A stretch of DNA of 64,000 nt from Diphasiastrum complanatum (taxonomy: Eukaryota > Streptophyta > Lycopodiopsida > Lycopodiales > Lycopodiaceae), in contig MU831562.1 of assembly GCA_029204225.1 (NCBI GenBank), forward strand, positions 114,339 to 178,338, written 5' to 3'. The position numbers were made by a program, and so were the translations under genes. Of the stretch, positions 37,891 to 49,860 are shown piece after piece. How positions within the stretch are numbered: the stretch's first letter is position 1; each line of letters starts with the position of its first letter. The notes beneath the pieces were generated by a model. The model did not search any database and had not been told where the DNA came from. It saw only the letters and a program-made list of their open reading frames with translations.

Positions 37891-38429
37891 ACCAATCCTA
37901 AATCCCAAACCTCGATAGCAAGTTCTTTACCTCAGATAATGGCTGAGCTAAACATGACTGTCGTGGCGTCGAATCCTTCTCTATAGTTGCACGCTACATG
38001 ACATACGAAAAAAATTATGAAATTGTAAGAAAACTTATCTCTATCTCTCTAATGAGGTCCATACTTTTTATAAGGCTTTCACAATTTAGAGTATGACATC
38101 CCATGCATTGTCTTATGTCTCAAAGTACATGTGCAATAATTAGACTCTTAGAAAGAAGTGAGATTAAATCTCTTTAACTATAGATAACGGCTGAGCTAAA
38201 CCCAACTATTGTAGCATTGGATCCTCCTCTACAACAACATGATGCATGATCAAAACTGAAATAAGGAATATATCTCATTCTCTCTCTCTTTCTCATTCTC
38301 TCTTTCTCTCTCTCTTTGTCTCTCTCCCTCTCCCTCTCTTTATGTAGATAGCTAGGACTGTACCAAGTTTCAAAAGAAAGAGATGGAGAGAGAGAAAGAA
38401 GAAATGAGAAAGCGAACTAACCTGGGATA
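37891..38429. other. CACTA D interior, non-coding
   Basis: 'ggctgagctaaac' followed by 'ctgtcgt' or 'ctattgt' occurs twice (37940, 38189), suggesting a ~250-bp duplication. CT-rich at 38280-38340. Confidence 0.5.
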
Positions 38430-39350
38430 AACTTTTCATCATCTTCATCTATATCTTTATAGTCTTTCGGAGTTCTTCCATTTCTTCACTTTGTCTCTCT
38501 ATCTCCTTTCTCATTTCATCTAGTTGGGAAGAATACTGCCTCTTTTCTATAGACACTTAGGCCTCTTACTCTCTTTCGTCCCCGACTATTTTCTTCTAAA
38601 ATCTTCATTACTTTGTCATCGGGGTTTGTTCCTAACATATAATCAATTAAAATCTTCATTCTACACAAAAAAAAAAACATAGCTAATCAAATTTACATGC
38701 AAAATCATATATATGTTCATCATTACATTTTATAAAATTAAATGTATTTAAACCATAATTTCAACAAATATATGTCATTATATCTCATGTTGGGTGTTAC
38801 CTTCAAAGTCTCAGCCACAGGTCAGGACCCAACTCGTCTGCTTTTAGTTTGCCAAAACCTTTACTAGTATGAGCATCCACATAGATCTCGGCAACAGTTG
38901 GTGCCCTATTTTTTTCTTGTGCCTAAAATTTGGCACTCAACAATAGACAAAAATAAATGACATCATGAAAAAAGAGGTTTTGCATATCGGAGTATACAAA
39001 TGCAAGTTTTGTTGTATACACACATACCAGTCTCATATTGATGCCCACATATCTAGCTCGACCAACATTCGGCATCTTTTGTTGTTTTGATTTGCTGATG
39101 TTATTTTGTTGACTCAATTTCTAAGCAAATTATTGTACACACATCAAGCAAATGAATAATAAGTCAGTAGTAAGATAAATAAATCATGCACTAACTAGAG
39201 ATGACCAAGCATTCAAGTCAAATTTTGGTTTCAAAATACATAGATAAAACAAAAACGTGGAATACAATTTGGAAAGTTTTGCTTTTTAAGTATTGATGTA
39301 GAACCTGCCATCTCTCCTTTTCCATCCACTCAGGACATTTTGGCATTAAA
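38430..39350 (-). pseudogene. Transposase_24 (Ptta/En/Spm)-like accessory protein of CACTA D
   Basis: Leftward: CPEWMEKERWQVL (39335), after an intron-like gap STKxxQQNNISKSKQQKMPN and VGRARYVGI (39110-39050), then RAPTVAEIYVDAHTSKGFGK and LKADELGPDLWLRL (38905-38810), and a charged coiled-coil-like stretch to 38430. The order W-E-x-W, N-x-SK..KM, G-R-x-YV, P-T-x-E-x-Y..AH is that of the Transposase_24 family found in the second ORF of plant CACTA elements, thought to bind subterminal repeats. Several stops and frame changes are present. Confidence 0.65.
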
Positions 39351-39442
39351 TTTCCTGCCTCTACTTTATCAATGATTATAGGTATTTCCATCAGTACATA
39401 ATTTTGGCCAATACTCTTTTTTTTGTTTTTGATTCTTGTAGA

Positions 39443-40980
39443 TCATGCATGGCAGAAATACTGTCTTTGTCGCCCACCAAGTGTTTCCATATTGTTTAAC
39501 CCCTTTTTTTTTAATATGTGCATAGGATCAAGCAAGTGATTGATCAAAAGGTTATTCCAATATGGTAAACAATGAAAGATGGATAGTCTTTTCATACCAT
39601 TTATTGGCTTAGTCTCAGATTCAATCCAAAGTTTGTGCCAATCTGCCACAGACATTCTCTTTGGAGGCATTCTTGTTTTTGAGCTTCCTCCAAAGCCTCT
39701 TCTATGAGCATTTCGAAATGGATGACTTTCATCATGCAAGTACTTGCGATGATTTTCATACACAACTTTGTTTAAATGACGTGAGTGGCGAGCATCAATA
39801 TTAGGTCCACAAATGAGACACGCGTGATATCTAGAAGTTGTAAAACCTACAAGAATCAAATCCAATTCGTGTTATAAATAGAATTCTTTTAAAGCATAAA
39901 TATTTCATGCATAAAAAATAAATATACAAACATTACAAATGATTTCATTTTATAGTCACTTGAACAATCGCCCAATCCTGGATAGTCATGCATAGTCCAC
40001 ATTAACATCGCACGCAACAAAAATGTTTTGTCTTGAAGTGGACGTGAGATGTCATATGCTTGGACTCCCTTCCATAGTAGTTCTAGTTCCTCAATCAATG
40101 GTGCAAAGTAGATATCCATATTTTTTACTTTATGTTTTCCAGGAATTAGAAGTGCTAGCATGAGATGTCCTTTTTTGATGCCTAGCCAAGGTGGAATGTT
40201 ATAGTTGACCAACACCACTGGCCAAGTAGACCACGTGCTTGACATTTTTCCAAAGGGGTTAACCTCATCTGTTGCAAGTCCAAATCTTATATTTCTTGTT
40301 TCACTTGCAAAACATGGATATTCTTTGTCAATGTGTTTCCATGCAGGAGAGTCTGAGGATACTCTCATGAACTCATCCAAAGAACGATGACTAGCATGCC
40401 AATTCACAAGTTCTGCAAGAGACTTGCAACGAAACAATCGTTGCAATCATGGGATTATTGGAAAGTGTCGTAACACCTTGCATGGGATAGTGGTCCCTTG
40501 TAAGTCATCTCGATATCGAGGAGTATCACATATAGGACAAGATTTTAACCCTCGATACTCACCACGATATAAGATGCAATCTTTTGGACAAGCATAATGC
40601 AATGTATAGTCCATTCCCATTGCAGTCAACATTTTTTGTGCCTCACCTCTTGTCTCTAACATAGTGTTTCCTTCTAGGAGTAGTTTGCGCAATAACCTGT
40701 ACGTAATGAAATGGATTTTCATAATATAAAATAAAAGATCATTTAGCCAACTAAAACATTTGACTTGAACAACGCATCTATTAAATTCTTAAAAAAAAAT
40801 CTCAATCTTATTTACCCAAATAAGGATGTAACACTTGTATCACTCCATTTATATTTTGCTTGGAGGTTCAATATAAGCAACGAAGCGGCCAAACGAGATG
40901 TCTTTGCTCCCAGATATAATGGTGTGTTTGATTCTTCTCTCAATTTTTTTTTCCTCCGCACTAATAAATGATTCGCTATC
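39443..40980 (-). pseudogene. CACTA TNP2 transposase (copy D)
   Basis: Leftward: NTPLYLGAKTSRLAASLLIL and LQAKYKW (40960-40880), then after an intron TMLETRGEAQKMLTAMGMDY, YACPKDCILYRGEY, CPICDTPRYR and VLRHFPIIP (40670-40450), RLFRCKSLAELVNWH, LATDEVNPFG, VLVNYNIPPWL, KGHLMLALLIP and FAPLIEEL (40440-40080), and finally TSRYHACLICGPNI, FGGSSKTRMPPKRMS, LPYWNNLLINHLLDPMHIL (39850-39510). It is the most complete TNP2 here: N terminus, both zinc pairs and core blocks. DGVNPF reads DEVNPF, and the HILKN helix runs into KKG after a T-run slip near 39510. It ends without the DUF4218 domain. Same family as, but diverged from, copies A and B. Confidence 0.88.
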
Positions 40981-41364
40981 ATGATGCAATCACAAGCATA
41001 GTGCATCAATGGATAGTAGAACCCAAGAGAACCATGTATAAGCATGAAATGAGACAGAGAAGAGAGAAGATCACTCTCTCCACAAGTTACATCCTTTTAT
41101 AGCAGGTCCAAAATCTATTTGGCCACTTGAATTTCCCTCCAAAATGCTAATCCTACTATTTTTGGGTCTAGATTCAATGTACCCAACATTCAAATTTGAA
41201 TCTACTCAAACTTGCCTTACAACTTTCCCACAGTTTCAAAAAGTGTTTATTCAAATGACATTAAGCTTTGAAAAGTCAATGTCTAAGTCTAAAAAAAAAG
41301 TTGGTCTCAATATGCCAAATATGAAAATATAACAAATATGATCAAACTAGTTGAATCTTTCACA
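40981..41364 (-). mobile_element. Truncated copia LTR of the same family as 49224-54667
   Basis: It aligns with about 49480-49860: 'gtagtagaacccaaagagaa', 'tccttttatag', 'tttggccacttg', 'tttttgggtctagattcaat', ending 'tttcaca' at 41364. Roughly the 5' 60% of the LTR (in element orientation) is present; the junction with TNP2 DNA is at about 40981. Clearly older than the 49-kb copy. Confidence 0.85.
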
Positions 41365-42560
41365 AGTCAAACACACAAAATCTATCTTTTGTGTGCATGT
41401 GCGTGTGTGTAATTCCTAAATCCTAAAGCCTACTACCTACAATAATGTAATCCCTAAAGCTTAATGTGTAAAGCCTAATGGTAATGCCTAATGCCTAAAG
41501 ACTATGTGTATGAAAGGGCCTAAAATCGCACCCCATAATTTCTAAACCCTAATCTACTTATACGTAACCTCCACCCCTGAACCATTAATCTGTCTATTAA
41601 TCCTTTAATACACGTTTATAGTCTACCTAAGTTATTTTTCATGTATTTGATTGTTGCCCAATGTTTGATATAAAATCTGATGATTTTTGTTCCAAGTTTT
41701 GCATGTGATTTGCATTTGAAGGAGTGATTCCATGACATGGACACTCACGAGTGTGAGAAGCAACCCTTCATACATCACTCCGAAGGGTGAGAGCTAGTTT
41801 GCAAGAAGGAGGAGGTTGAATAGGAAGCGACAAGTAGTGTATAGGGTGATGTGGCTTGCACCTGACACCAATACAGGTTGCAATCCGTACTACTGGAAGT
41901 TACATTCCAAATTTGAAGATTCTGAAAGTTAGAGTAAAAAGTGTATAAAAGAAAACAAATGTGCTTTCACAACACATAACAAAGCACAATAGCTTGTTAA
42001 ATTTCTTCTTTCTTCTTTTTCGTCAGTCAAGAAGCATACTATGAATGTGTTCAGAAATATTTGGTAGAATGGTGAACAGAGTTTGAGAAACTGTTTTTTC
42101 ATAAGAAGCAAGAACAAACTAAGAAACTTTGTTAACCTTTTGCCTTTCTTTAGTAATTCAAGTTTCCTCTATTTAAATAGTCAAACACATACACCAAGCA
42201 TAGGGAAAAAGTAGACCCCTCTTAAAGAAAGTAGAGTGAGCCACCTTTTGATGGTGACCTCTAGTGGAGGGCATTATTCCACTTGTAATTTGTGTAATGT
42301 GGAAATGCCAATAGGATGCCACCTGAGGAGCTCTCTTGCTTACTTAAGAGACTCCCTCTTTGTGAAGAGGAGCTTTTTTGCATTGTATCTACTCCATGCT
42401 TTATAAGAAGATTTTCCATGAGTTTGATGCTACACTAAGCTCCTTGATCATGATGGTTTTCTTGAGTATGCCCCTATGATCATGTTCTTCCATTCATATT
42501 GTGTGTGGTTGTGGACTTTAGAGTGGATTAGTTTTCTCACTTTTCTAGTTGTGGATTAGT
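41365..42560. other. Non-coding interior of CACTA D
   Basis: 'cctaaagcctaa'-type telomere-like words recur at 41420-41500 ('taatgcctaaagac'). No gene recognised. Confidence 0.4.
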
Positions 42561-42894
42561 TTTCATTTCTGTTTTGGTGGATTAGTGTAGGTTGCAATCA
42601 TCCAAGAGATTTGTAGCCAATAATGTGGTATAGATCTGGTATGCAAGAAAACATCCCAGACATCATTTCTCAAGCAGATGTAACACACTGCAAATTTACA
42701 TTCTACAGTTGAAGGGTAATATAAACTACTGCCACAGCTGAACTCATTCACTTCACCTCCATCTTCACACCTCATCTGATTCGTGTACCCACACCATAAC
42801 ATTGCTTCTTGACTGCACCGTGTCCTAGGCTCCACACATTCCTTGGCTCTCATTTGGACCAAGCACACTTGCTTGAACGACACCACTGCACATG
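42561..42894 (-). other. Cys-rich open stretch, unidentified
   Basis: On minus an open stretch reads KECVEPRTRCSQEAMLWCGY, then CEDGGEVNEFSCGSSL and TVECKFAVCYICLRND. It is Cys-rich without a pattern I can name. Its N-terminal side is just the subterminal repeat. It could be a captured host fragment or noise. Confidence 0.25.
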
Positions 42895-43227
42895 CCAATT
42901 TTTGCCACAACAATTGCAAAAATGAATTTTTGCAATTTTTTTGACAATTTTTGCCCAAAAAATTGGCAAAAAATATTAACCAAAAAATTTCGAAAACAAA
43001 TTGTGGAAATAAATCCGCAATTATTATGCCAAAAAATTGCAGGTGGGTTTCAGCAATTTTTTTATTGTTAATTTAGCCATAAAAATTACAAAAAATTAGC
43101 CAAAAAAATTGCGGGTCCAAAATTGCGGATTTGCCAAAAAAAAGTGCGGAAACCGTGCAATTTTTTTGGCAAAAAATGGCAAAAATTGCGGAAATTTTCG
43201 CAATTTTTGCCACCTTTTCTTGTAGTG

Positions 43228-44352
43228 AATAGACGTCGAGGTCAAGCTACACCTTTACATGATCTTGAGCCATGCCCAACCAATGCACTATAGACTGGAT
43301 GGTTGATACACTCCAACAAGCAAGATCAAAGGGACAATTCATATCTGACACAAAATGGGAATTTGCAAGAGGATGTGATTGGAAGGTTTGTCTATAACTC
43401 TATTTTTTTTAAGTGAACAATTTTAATTTGTACGATGATTGATTATTGTTTTAATTATAATCAACATGTGACAGTATCGAAAGTATAGTGCAATGTGGGC
43501 ATATGGTCGTCATCATCGCATTGAATCAATTGATATGAAACGACGAACTTATGATTGTGGTATGATGGCATCCTTCCATCAAGAAAGTCGGAGTAGTGCT
43601 CGAGATCAAAGTTCAATTTCTGGAGAGCTTGAGTATGTAGGAACCATACAAGCCATATATGAGGTGTGTTTTGGTGAAATGGGTAAATATTTGTTGTTTG
43701 ACGTGAAATGGTTCAAAATCAACTATAGAGGATCAAATGCAACTGTAAAAAAAGATCGTAGTGGATTTTTTGCTATCGATTCAACCAAGACATTAAGCAT
43801 GGACTTTCTAGACACATTGGTGTTGTCTCGTCACTGTGAACAGGCGTGCATGAATTTCACATTTTTTTCTTTTGTCAACTGTGATCAATGTTATATTAAT
43901 CATCTACACTACTTTTTCATTACATCTATTTATTGTGAATTAAAATGTGAGCATAACAAATATCTAATCCTAACATTGCTAAATGTGTAGGCATTTTTTC
44001 AACCAGATCGACTAAACAAAGATTGGTGGTATGTTGTTCAAATTAAGCCACGCTCAAGACATGTATTTGAAAATGCATATGTTGAGAATGAAATGGAAGA
44101 TCTAAATTGGACAACACAAGTATATCTGATGAAGATGTACATATACCTTCGAGTTTCATAAATATTGAAAACCCGAGAATTGATTCTCATGATTCCGACA
44201 ACTCAGATGATGAAGAGGACAACAATGATTCTTTGCATGAGGACAATATTGAGAAAGGTTTTGATTTCGATAGTGATGATGAAAATCATCTTAGCGGAGA
44301 TGAGTTGCAAGATGTATTGGTTGATGAATTTGAATCTTGCGATGATGAATAA
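43228..44352 (+). pseudogene. CACTA transposase C-terminal region with DUF4216 (copy E)
   Basis: Starting right after the end of copy D, a frame reads TLQQARSKGQFISDTKWEFA and RGCDWK (43306-43386). After an intron (43387-43474) come KYSAMWAYGRHHRIESIDMK, RRTYDCGMMASF, RSSARDQ, EYVGTIQAIYEV, LFDVKWFKINYRGSN and TLVLSRHCEQA (43475-43850). Then an intron, AFFQPDRLNKDWWYVVQIK (43990-44050), and an acidic tail rich in Asp/Glu/Ser, ending TAA at 44350-44352 in a frame shifted near 44100. This is the DUF4216 module of plant CACTA proteins. Except for the final shift it is well preserved. Its catalytic half may have lain left of D, which probably inserted into it. Confidence 0.85.
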
Positions 44353-45399
44353 AGTTTGTACATGTCACAAATAATATTGTCATAAAATGATCCATTGAGG
44401 TTAATATATATTGTTTTCAAATTAAAATTATTATATTTTTCTACGATGTTGCATCTCTAAAGTTTCATTTCAAACGCATCTCGCAATCACTTAGAATTAG
44501 AAAAATTTATCAATATTAATAGATGTGTGAACTAATTAAAAGATATATGTGTTGATTATTTATATATTATAATCAAAAAACATCTTCTTTGAGATAATAA
44601 TACACTTTGCCACAATATTGTTTGACTATTCATTGATCTTTGCAAACACACAAAGGTGTATAACATTGCAATTTTTTTATCAACAAATTAGCTTAACAAG
44701 CTACCACACGGCTCTCAAATGTAAGGTACTTAGCATCTTTTCACATGCATACTAAGCTCACGCTTATATTTTTACCCATCAATACCATATTGAAAAAATT
44801 GTCAAATTTTGATTAAATTTTTTTCCCAATATAGAAACACATCATAAAGTCTATAAATACATAAGATAGCATGTAATATTCAACTAATAGTAGCTTTAAT
44901 TCGTCAGAGCATAATAATTTGAGATAATGATCATTTAATTTTTAGTCCACATTTTATTATAAGTATACACCTATTCAAAATAAAAATAAAAAAATTATTT
45001 GCTTTTAAATTAATCATAAAGTTGTTTTTTATTAACTTATTATTCATAATAGATAAAAAAAAAATTACAACAAACTAATTTTGCCATGCGTCCGACATTG
45101 GATTTTTGACCTTCTGAAAAACTCGGGCCTTCTTTTTCTAGGTTTTGTACAGCTTTCAGGATGCTCATATTGAGGCTGAGCCCGAATTCCAACAAAACAC
45201 ACATACATACCACATGCATGAACAACATATTCACTTTGAAATGTGGGCCGCCCGTTAACAGACATTTACAAACACAAATCGCCTATCGAACGTCAACTTT
45301 TATTAAGATACTCCGTGTGCTATTGTTGAACATGGTTAAATTTTGATCGCTACTATGGCCGAGATGTGTGAGATATGTTAGATATTCGAGATGCAAGAT
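44353..45399. other. Non-coding, AT-rich
   Basis: No gene seen. Confidence 0.5.
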
Positions 45400-45708
45400 G
45401 TGCGAGATCGGCCACCATCCAAATCATCGGCCATCACCCAGATCGTTGGCAGCCACCAAAATCTGCACCATATTTGTACGATCATTGGCCGTCCACCCAA
45501 ACCATCGACCGCCACCCAAAATTCTGGCTAATCGTCACTAAAAACTTTAGACCCAAACCATTGGACGTAATCCAAATTGTCAATCGCCCGTGATCGACCA
45601 TCATCGCCTGCCGTCATCGGCCGTCCATTGCCCGCCTTCCATTGTCCGCCTTCAATCCTCAATCGCCCGCTCTGAGCATCATCCACATGTCTCGACGACA
45701 TTTGCTAG
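45400..45708 (+). mobile_element. Helitron-like 3' end (element 1)
   Basis: Repeats of 'atcggccgtc/ccgcccg' lead to a hairpin ATGTC-TCGAC-GACAT (45687-45701), and CTAG at 45705-45708 followed by T: the hairpin plus CTRR architecture of a Helitron 3' terminus. The 5' limit is not defined. Confidence 0.55.
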
Positions 45709-46065
45709 TATCTATATTAACTAAAAGATTAGTGTTTCACGGGCAGCGCTCTTATTTTCAAATTTTTTTTCCCCTCCCTCAGGCTGCCCGATTGGAACTC
45801 TTCTCTAGCAGACTCGGCAGCAATGAGCTCTCGTGGCAGCTATGCCATTCTGGCATGAGCAAATGAGCGTGATTGCTACGAAATGGTTGCTCAAAAATAG
45901 CAAGACCATCTTTGCTCAGAGAACTAAATGTTTGCTTTAGCATATAGCTGCCAAATCCTGGGTATGCTAAGTTGAGGTGGGAAAAATCAGCACTTGATGA
46001 GCAGAGGTGCCCATAGCTTCCTCCAGACTGAGCTTCACAAGCGTGCTGGAAAACCCAGCTTCTCA

Positions 46066-46167
46066 CATCACTCTGCTGACGCTTGGATCATCCAGGATAG
46101 ACAAGATGAGTTGCTCCATCACTCTGCTGACGCTTGGATCACCCAGGATAGACAGGATCAGCTGCTC
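46066..46167. repeat. Tandem duplication, 51-bp unit x2
   Basis: 'catcactctgctgacgcttg' ... 'caggatagacaagatgag' is repeated with a few changes, period 51 bp (17 codons), open on +. Confidence 0.9.
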
Positions 46168-47399
46168 CATTTCTACCCGCTAAGAGGGGAACCTACTGCT
46201 GCTACGAGCAGCCTCTTCGCTAGTGAGCCTGAGCTCGCTTCAGTGCAACGAAGGCTGAACTGCTGTGTGTAGGGACGAGGCGGTCAGACGATCCAGTGTG
46301 ACATGGAAGCAGAGATCGAGGGCTCTGCACTAGAGGGGATGAGGCAAATGAAGATGAGACTGCAGACATGCTTGGCATAACACATTGCCATGGATCGTGA
46401 GCAGGGATGAAGCTACGTGCATTGAAGTCACATGTGTGTGAGCTCGCCTTTGAGCTTCGCCAATCGAATGCTTCACCACATTCGTCGCTTCCGCTGTCCG
46501 GGTCTCCTGGGCAATCGCCGCTGATGCTCGCATCACGTATGTGGATGGTCAGGTCAGCTTCTGAAACGAATTTCCCTCGCCTTTCTTGCTCTTCAACACT
46601 GTCACAAAAATCAATTCCTACCCACCAACACAGTATTATTAGTGAAATGGATGACTTCCTCTCAACTATCACATAGATCAATTCTTCACCACCATGATCA
46701 ACACAGCCTTGCTATTCACGACTATCACATGGATCAATTCCTCACCACCAACATAGCCTTGCTATTCCCCACTATCAGCGCTCTAATGTTGTGTTAGTCA
46801 TCCTCGTATTCTCTGAAGCATCGACGTTCTTGCGCTCTTTTGATTGCTCCATCTCCATCTCCTGCAATTTTCCTCTGAGAAAAGAGTGATCGTACTCTTA
46901 TCTTTGAGAGTATGATTAGTGAATAGATGAGACTGATTTCCACCTCTGATTCTATAGTGGGTTGTTATCTTTGTGTCCCAGTAGCCATGGTGACACTCAC
47001 TTCCCAGTCGACTTTTACAGTCCCAACATCTCTTAGAGCTTTGGTAAGTGCAGCTCCCCAAGCCCAATAGGTTAATTGAATCTTCACTAATGTATGCTTC
47101 TTGCCCAAAAGCACTATATAGTAAGAGTTGCAATTTGAAGCTCAACATATGTTCCACAATAGTTGATTGTTCGATTTGTGATTCAGAATGATGCGGGCTG
47201 AGCTTCAAGTACGCGCTCTCGCATTGCGGTCTTAGATGTTGAGGTATTGCGTTTAGAACTTTATTTGGTTATATGATACAAATCTTATGCGGGTGGTGCC
47301 AGTTCAATTCGCCGGCTTTGGTTTTGAATACGAACAAAGCATGTCTTAGTTTATGTTCTTGTATGATTGAGCTGAATTTTGCGCACTTGATTGTGAAGG
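46168..47399. other. Possible captured sequence, unidentified
   Basis: Base composition is less AT-rich than neighbours, with open stretches on both strands (minus 46681-46220, minus 47208-46798), but no motif I recognise. It may include 5' parts of the captured DXR gene. Confidence 0.3.
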
Positions 47400-47573
47400 T
47401 GTTGCTCAAAATGGTAAGAGCAAAGGAGCCTTAAAGGCGTGTCCTGTTCCTTGGCTTCTCCACCACCACTTGCATGGCCTGGCAGAGCAACAGTTGAGGG
47501 ATCAAGGAAGAAGACATGGGATGGTCCAAAGCCCATTTCCCTCATTGGCTCCACTGGATCTATTGGAACTCAG
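47400..47573 (+). pseudogene. DXR: Captured exon of 1-deoxy-D-xylulose 5-phosphate reductoisomerase
   Basis: The frame reads [19 protein letters not shown], then [20 protein letters not shown] with TQ, followed at once by a GT splice donor (CAG/GTGCAAG, about 47573). In plant DXR, the MEP-pathway enzyme of plastids, the transit peptide is followed by the PPPAWPGRA motif, then [19 protein letters not shown], the NADPH-binding turn. All are present here. Upstream, [11 protein letters not shown] is in a different frame, so there is a small frameshift near 47440. Nothing downstream resembles the rest of the ~470-residue enzyme, so this is a lone first-exon fragment. Confidence 0.85.
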
Positions 47574-48531
<958 letters not shown>

Positions 48532-48600
48532 GCCGCACACCCCCGCGTGCACACACAATCACACCATCAGCCGCCCATCATCGACGGGCACACTTTGCTA

Positions 48601-48864
48601 TCTATATATTGAAACTTTAGTGTTCCCGGGCCGCTCACGCTGCCCGGAAACCACATTTTCCTTCATGTTTTTTTTTCGGGCAGCGGTCGCGAGATATGCG
48701 AAGGTACCAAAGGTCTCTCTCTACCTCTCTCTGACTGCGAGTTGTGTGAGATATGCGAAGGTTTCAAAGGTCTCTCTCGGCCTCTCTCTGACCCGGACTC
48801 TCTCTCTGAGTATGCGAGCCGTGCGAGATATGTGAGATGTGAGTTGTGCGAGATGTGCAAGGTG

Positions 48865-48921
<57 letters not shown>

Positions 48922-49101
48922 CACGTGCACACACACACACACACACACCTCATCGGCCACCCGCCATCGACGGACACACTTCGGCCATGTACATACACAC
49001 ACATAGATTGCCCCCCGTCAACGTCCATCAACGTTCTTCCTAAACCATGGGCCGCCATCCTAATCATCGGCCGTCTCTCAGATTGTCTGCCCCCGCCCGT
49101 A
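48601..49101 (+). mobile_element. Helitron-like element 3
   Basis: It opens TCTATATATTGAAACTTTAG and soon holds the palindrome-like 'cgggccgctcacgctgcccgg'. 'gagatatgcgaagg' and 'aaggtctctctc' are repeated twice. The interior 'atcgacgg' and 'atcggccg' words match element 1. It runs to the next 5' word at 49102. Confidence 0.5.
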
Positions 49102-49223
49102 TCTTTATATACTAAAATTATTTGGGTTACCGGGTAGCTCACGTTGCGACGGGTAGCGTGAGCTGCCCGGAACACCCCCCCGCTTGCGACGCCCCATGCC
49201 CCCCTGTGGTGTGGTGTGGGGGT
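49102..49223 (+). mobile_element. Helitron-like element 4, 5' end, split by the copia insertion
   Basis: TCTTTATATACTAAAA followed by 'accgggtagctcacg' and 'gtagcgtgagctgcccgg'. The sequence resumes at 54668 beyond the copia element and may end at CTAG 56013-56016. Confidence 0.5.
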
Positions 49224-49860
49224 TGTGAAGGATTTCAGATCATTCAAGATCCAATCCATGTCCCAAATCTTTGGTTACAATAAGGAGCAAACCAACAATC
49301 CTGCCAATGTAGAAAAATCAGCATCTACATACAAAATGAGATGCAAACTCTAAGAGATATTGATCAAACATGAACCAAAACATAAAATACGTTTGCTGTC
49401 CGTACAATTACAGTACCCTACTGTATTTCACACGTGTAGAACCGAAAATAGCAATAAATGATCATTCTACACATAGAATTGCAAGATAACACCAAGATAG
49501 TGCACCAATGAGTAGTAGAACCCAAAGAGAACCATGTATAATGATGAAATGAGAGAGAGAAGAGAGAAGATGTGTCTCTCCACGAGTTACATCCTTTTAT
49601 AGAGTTTCCAAACCCTATTTGGCCACTTGGCTTTCCCTCCAAAATGTAAACCCTACTATTTTTGGGTCTAGATTCAATGTACCCAAAGTTCAAATTTGAC
49701 TACCAACTTTCCCACACTTTCCAAAAGTGTTTATTGAATGTATTTTAAACTAATATAACTTCAAAAAGTTTATCTCTAAGCCTAAAATGAGTTTTGGCCT
49801 CTTATTGACAATTTACCAAAATGTGACTAAACTAGACTAAACTAGTTGAAATCTCTCACA
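49224..49860 (-). repeat. 3' LTR of the copia element
   Basis: In element orientation it runs TGTGAGAGATTTC to GAAATCCTTCACA. It lacks 17 bp present in the 5' LTR (around 49690). Confidence 0.95.

Larger units (their letters stand above)
37770..43227 (-). mobile_element. CACTA (En/Spm) element, copy D
   Basis: The right end is TTTCTTGTAGTG at 43216-43227, the complement of CACTACAAGAAA. Both flanks carry the same subterminal word array, 'caaaaatgaatttttgcaat' and 'gccaaaaaaattgc' (37770-37890 and 42895-43215), so the left end is near 37740-37770, although no CACTA is visible there. Inside are a leftward TNP2 gene and a Transposase_24-like gene, and a nested copia LTR piece. Possible 3-bp target site AAT follows the right end. 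Confidence 0.8.

Noticed and set aside
41420-41500. Telomere-like repeats (CCTAAA words)
   Set aside because: The words are irregular (cctaatg, cctaaag, cctactacc) with no sustained 7-bp period; more likely chance AT/C-rich sequence.
42561-42958. Cys-rich minus-strand peptide as a secreted Cys-rich protein gene
   Set aside because: The apparent start lies in CACTA subterminal repeats and no signal peptide or regular Cys framework is seen.
46220-46681. 153-codon minus-strand open stretch as a gene
   Set aside because: No motif, antisense to a region likely captured with DXR, and composition typical of non-coding GC-richer DNA.
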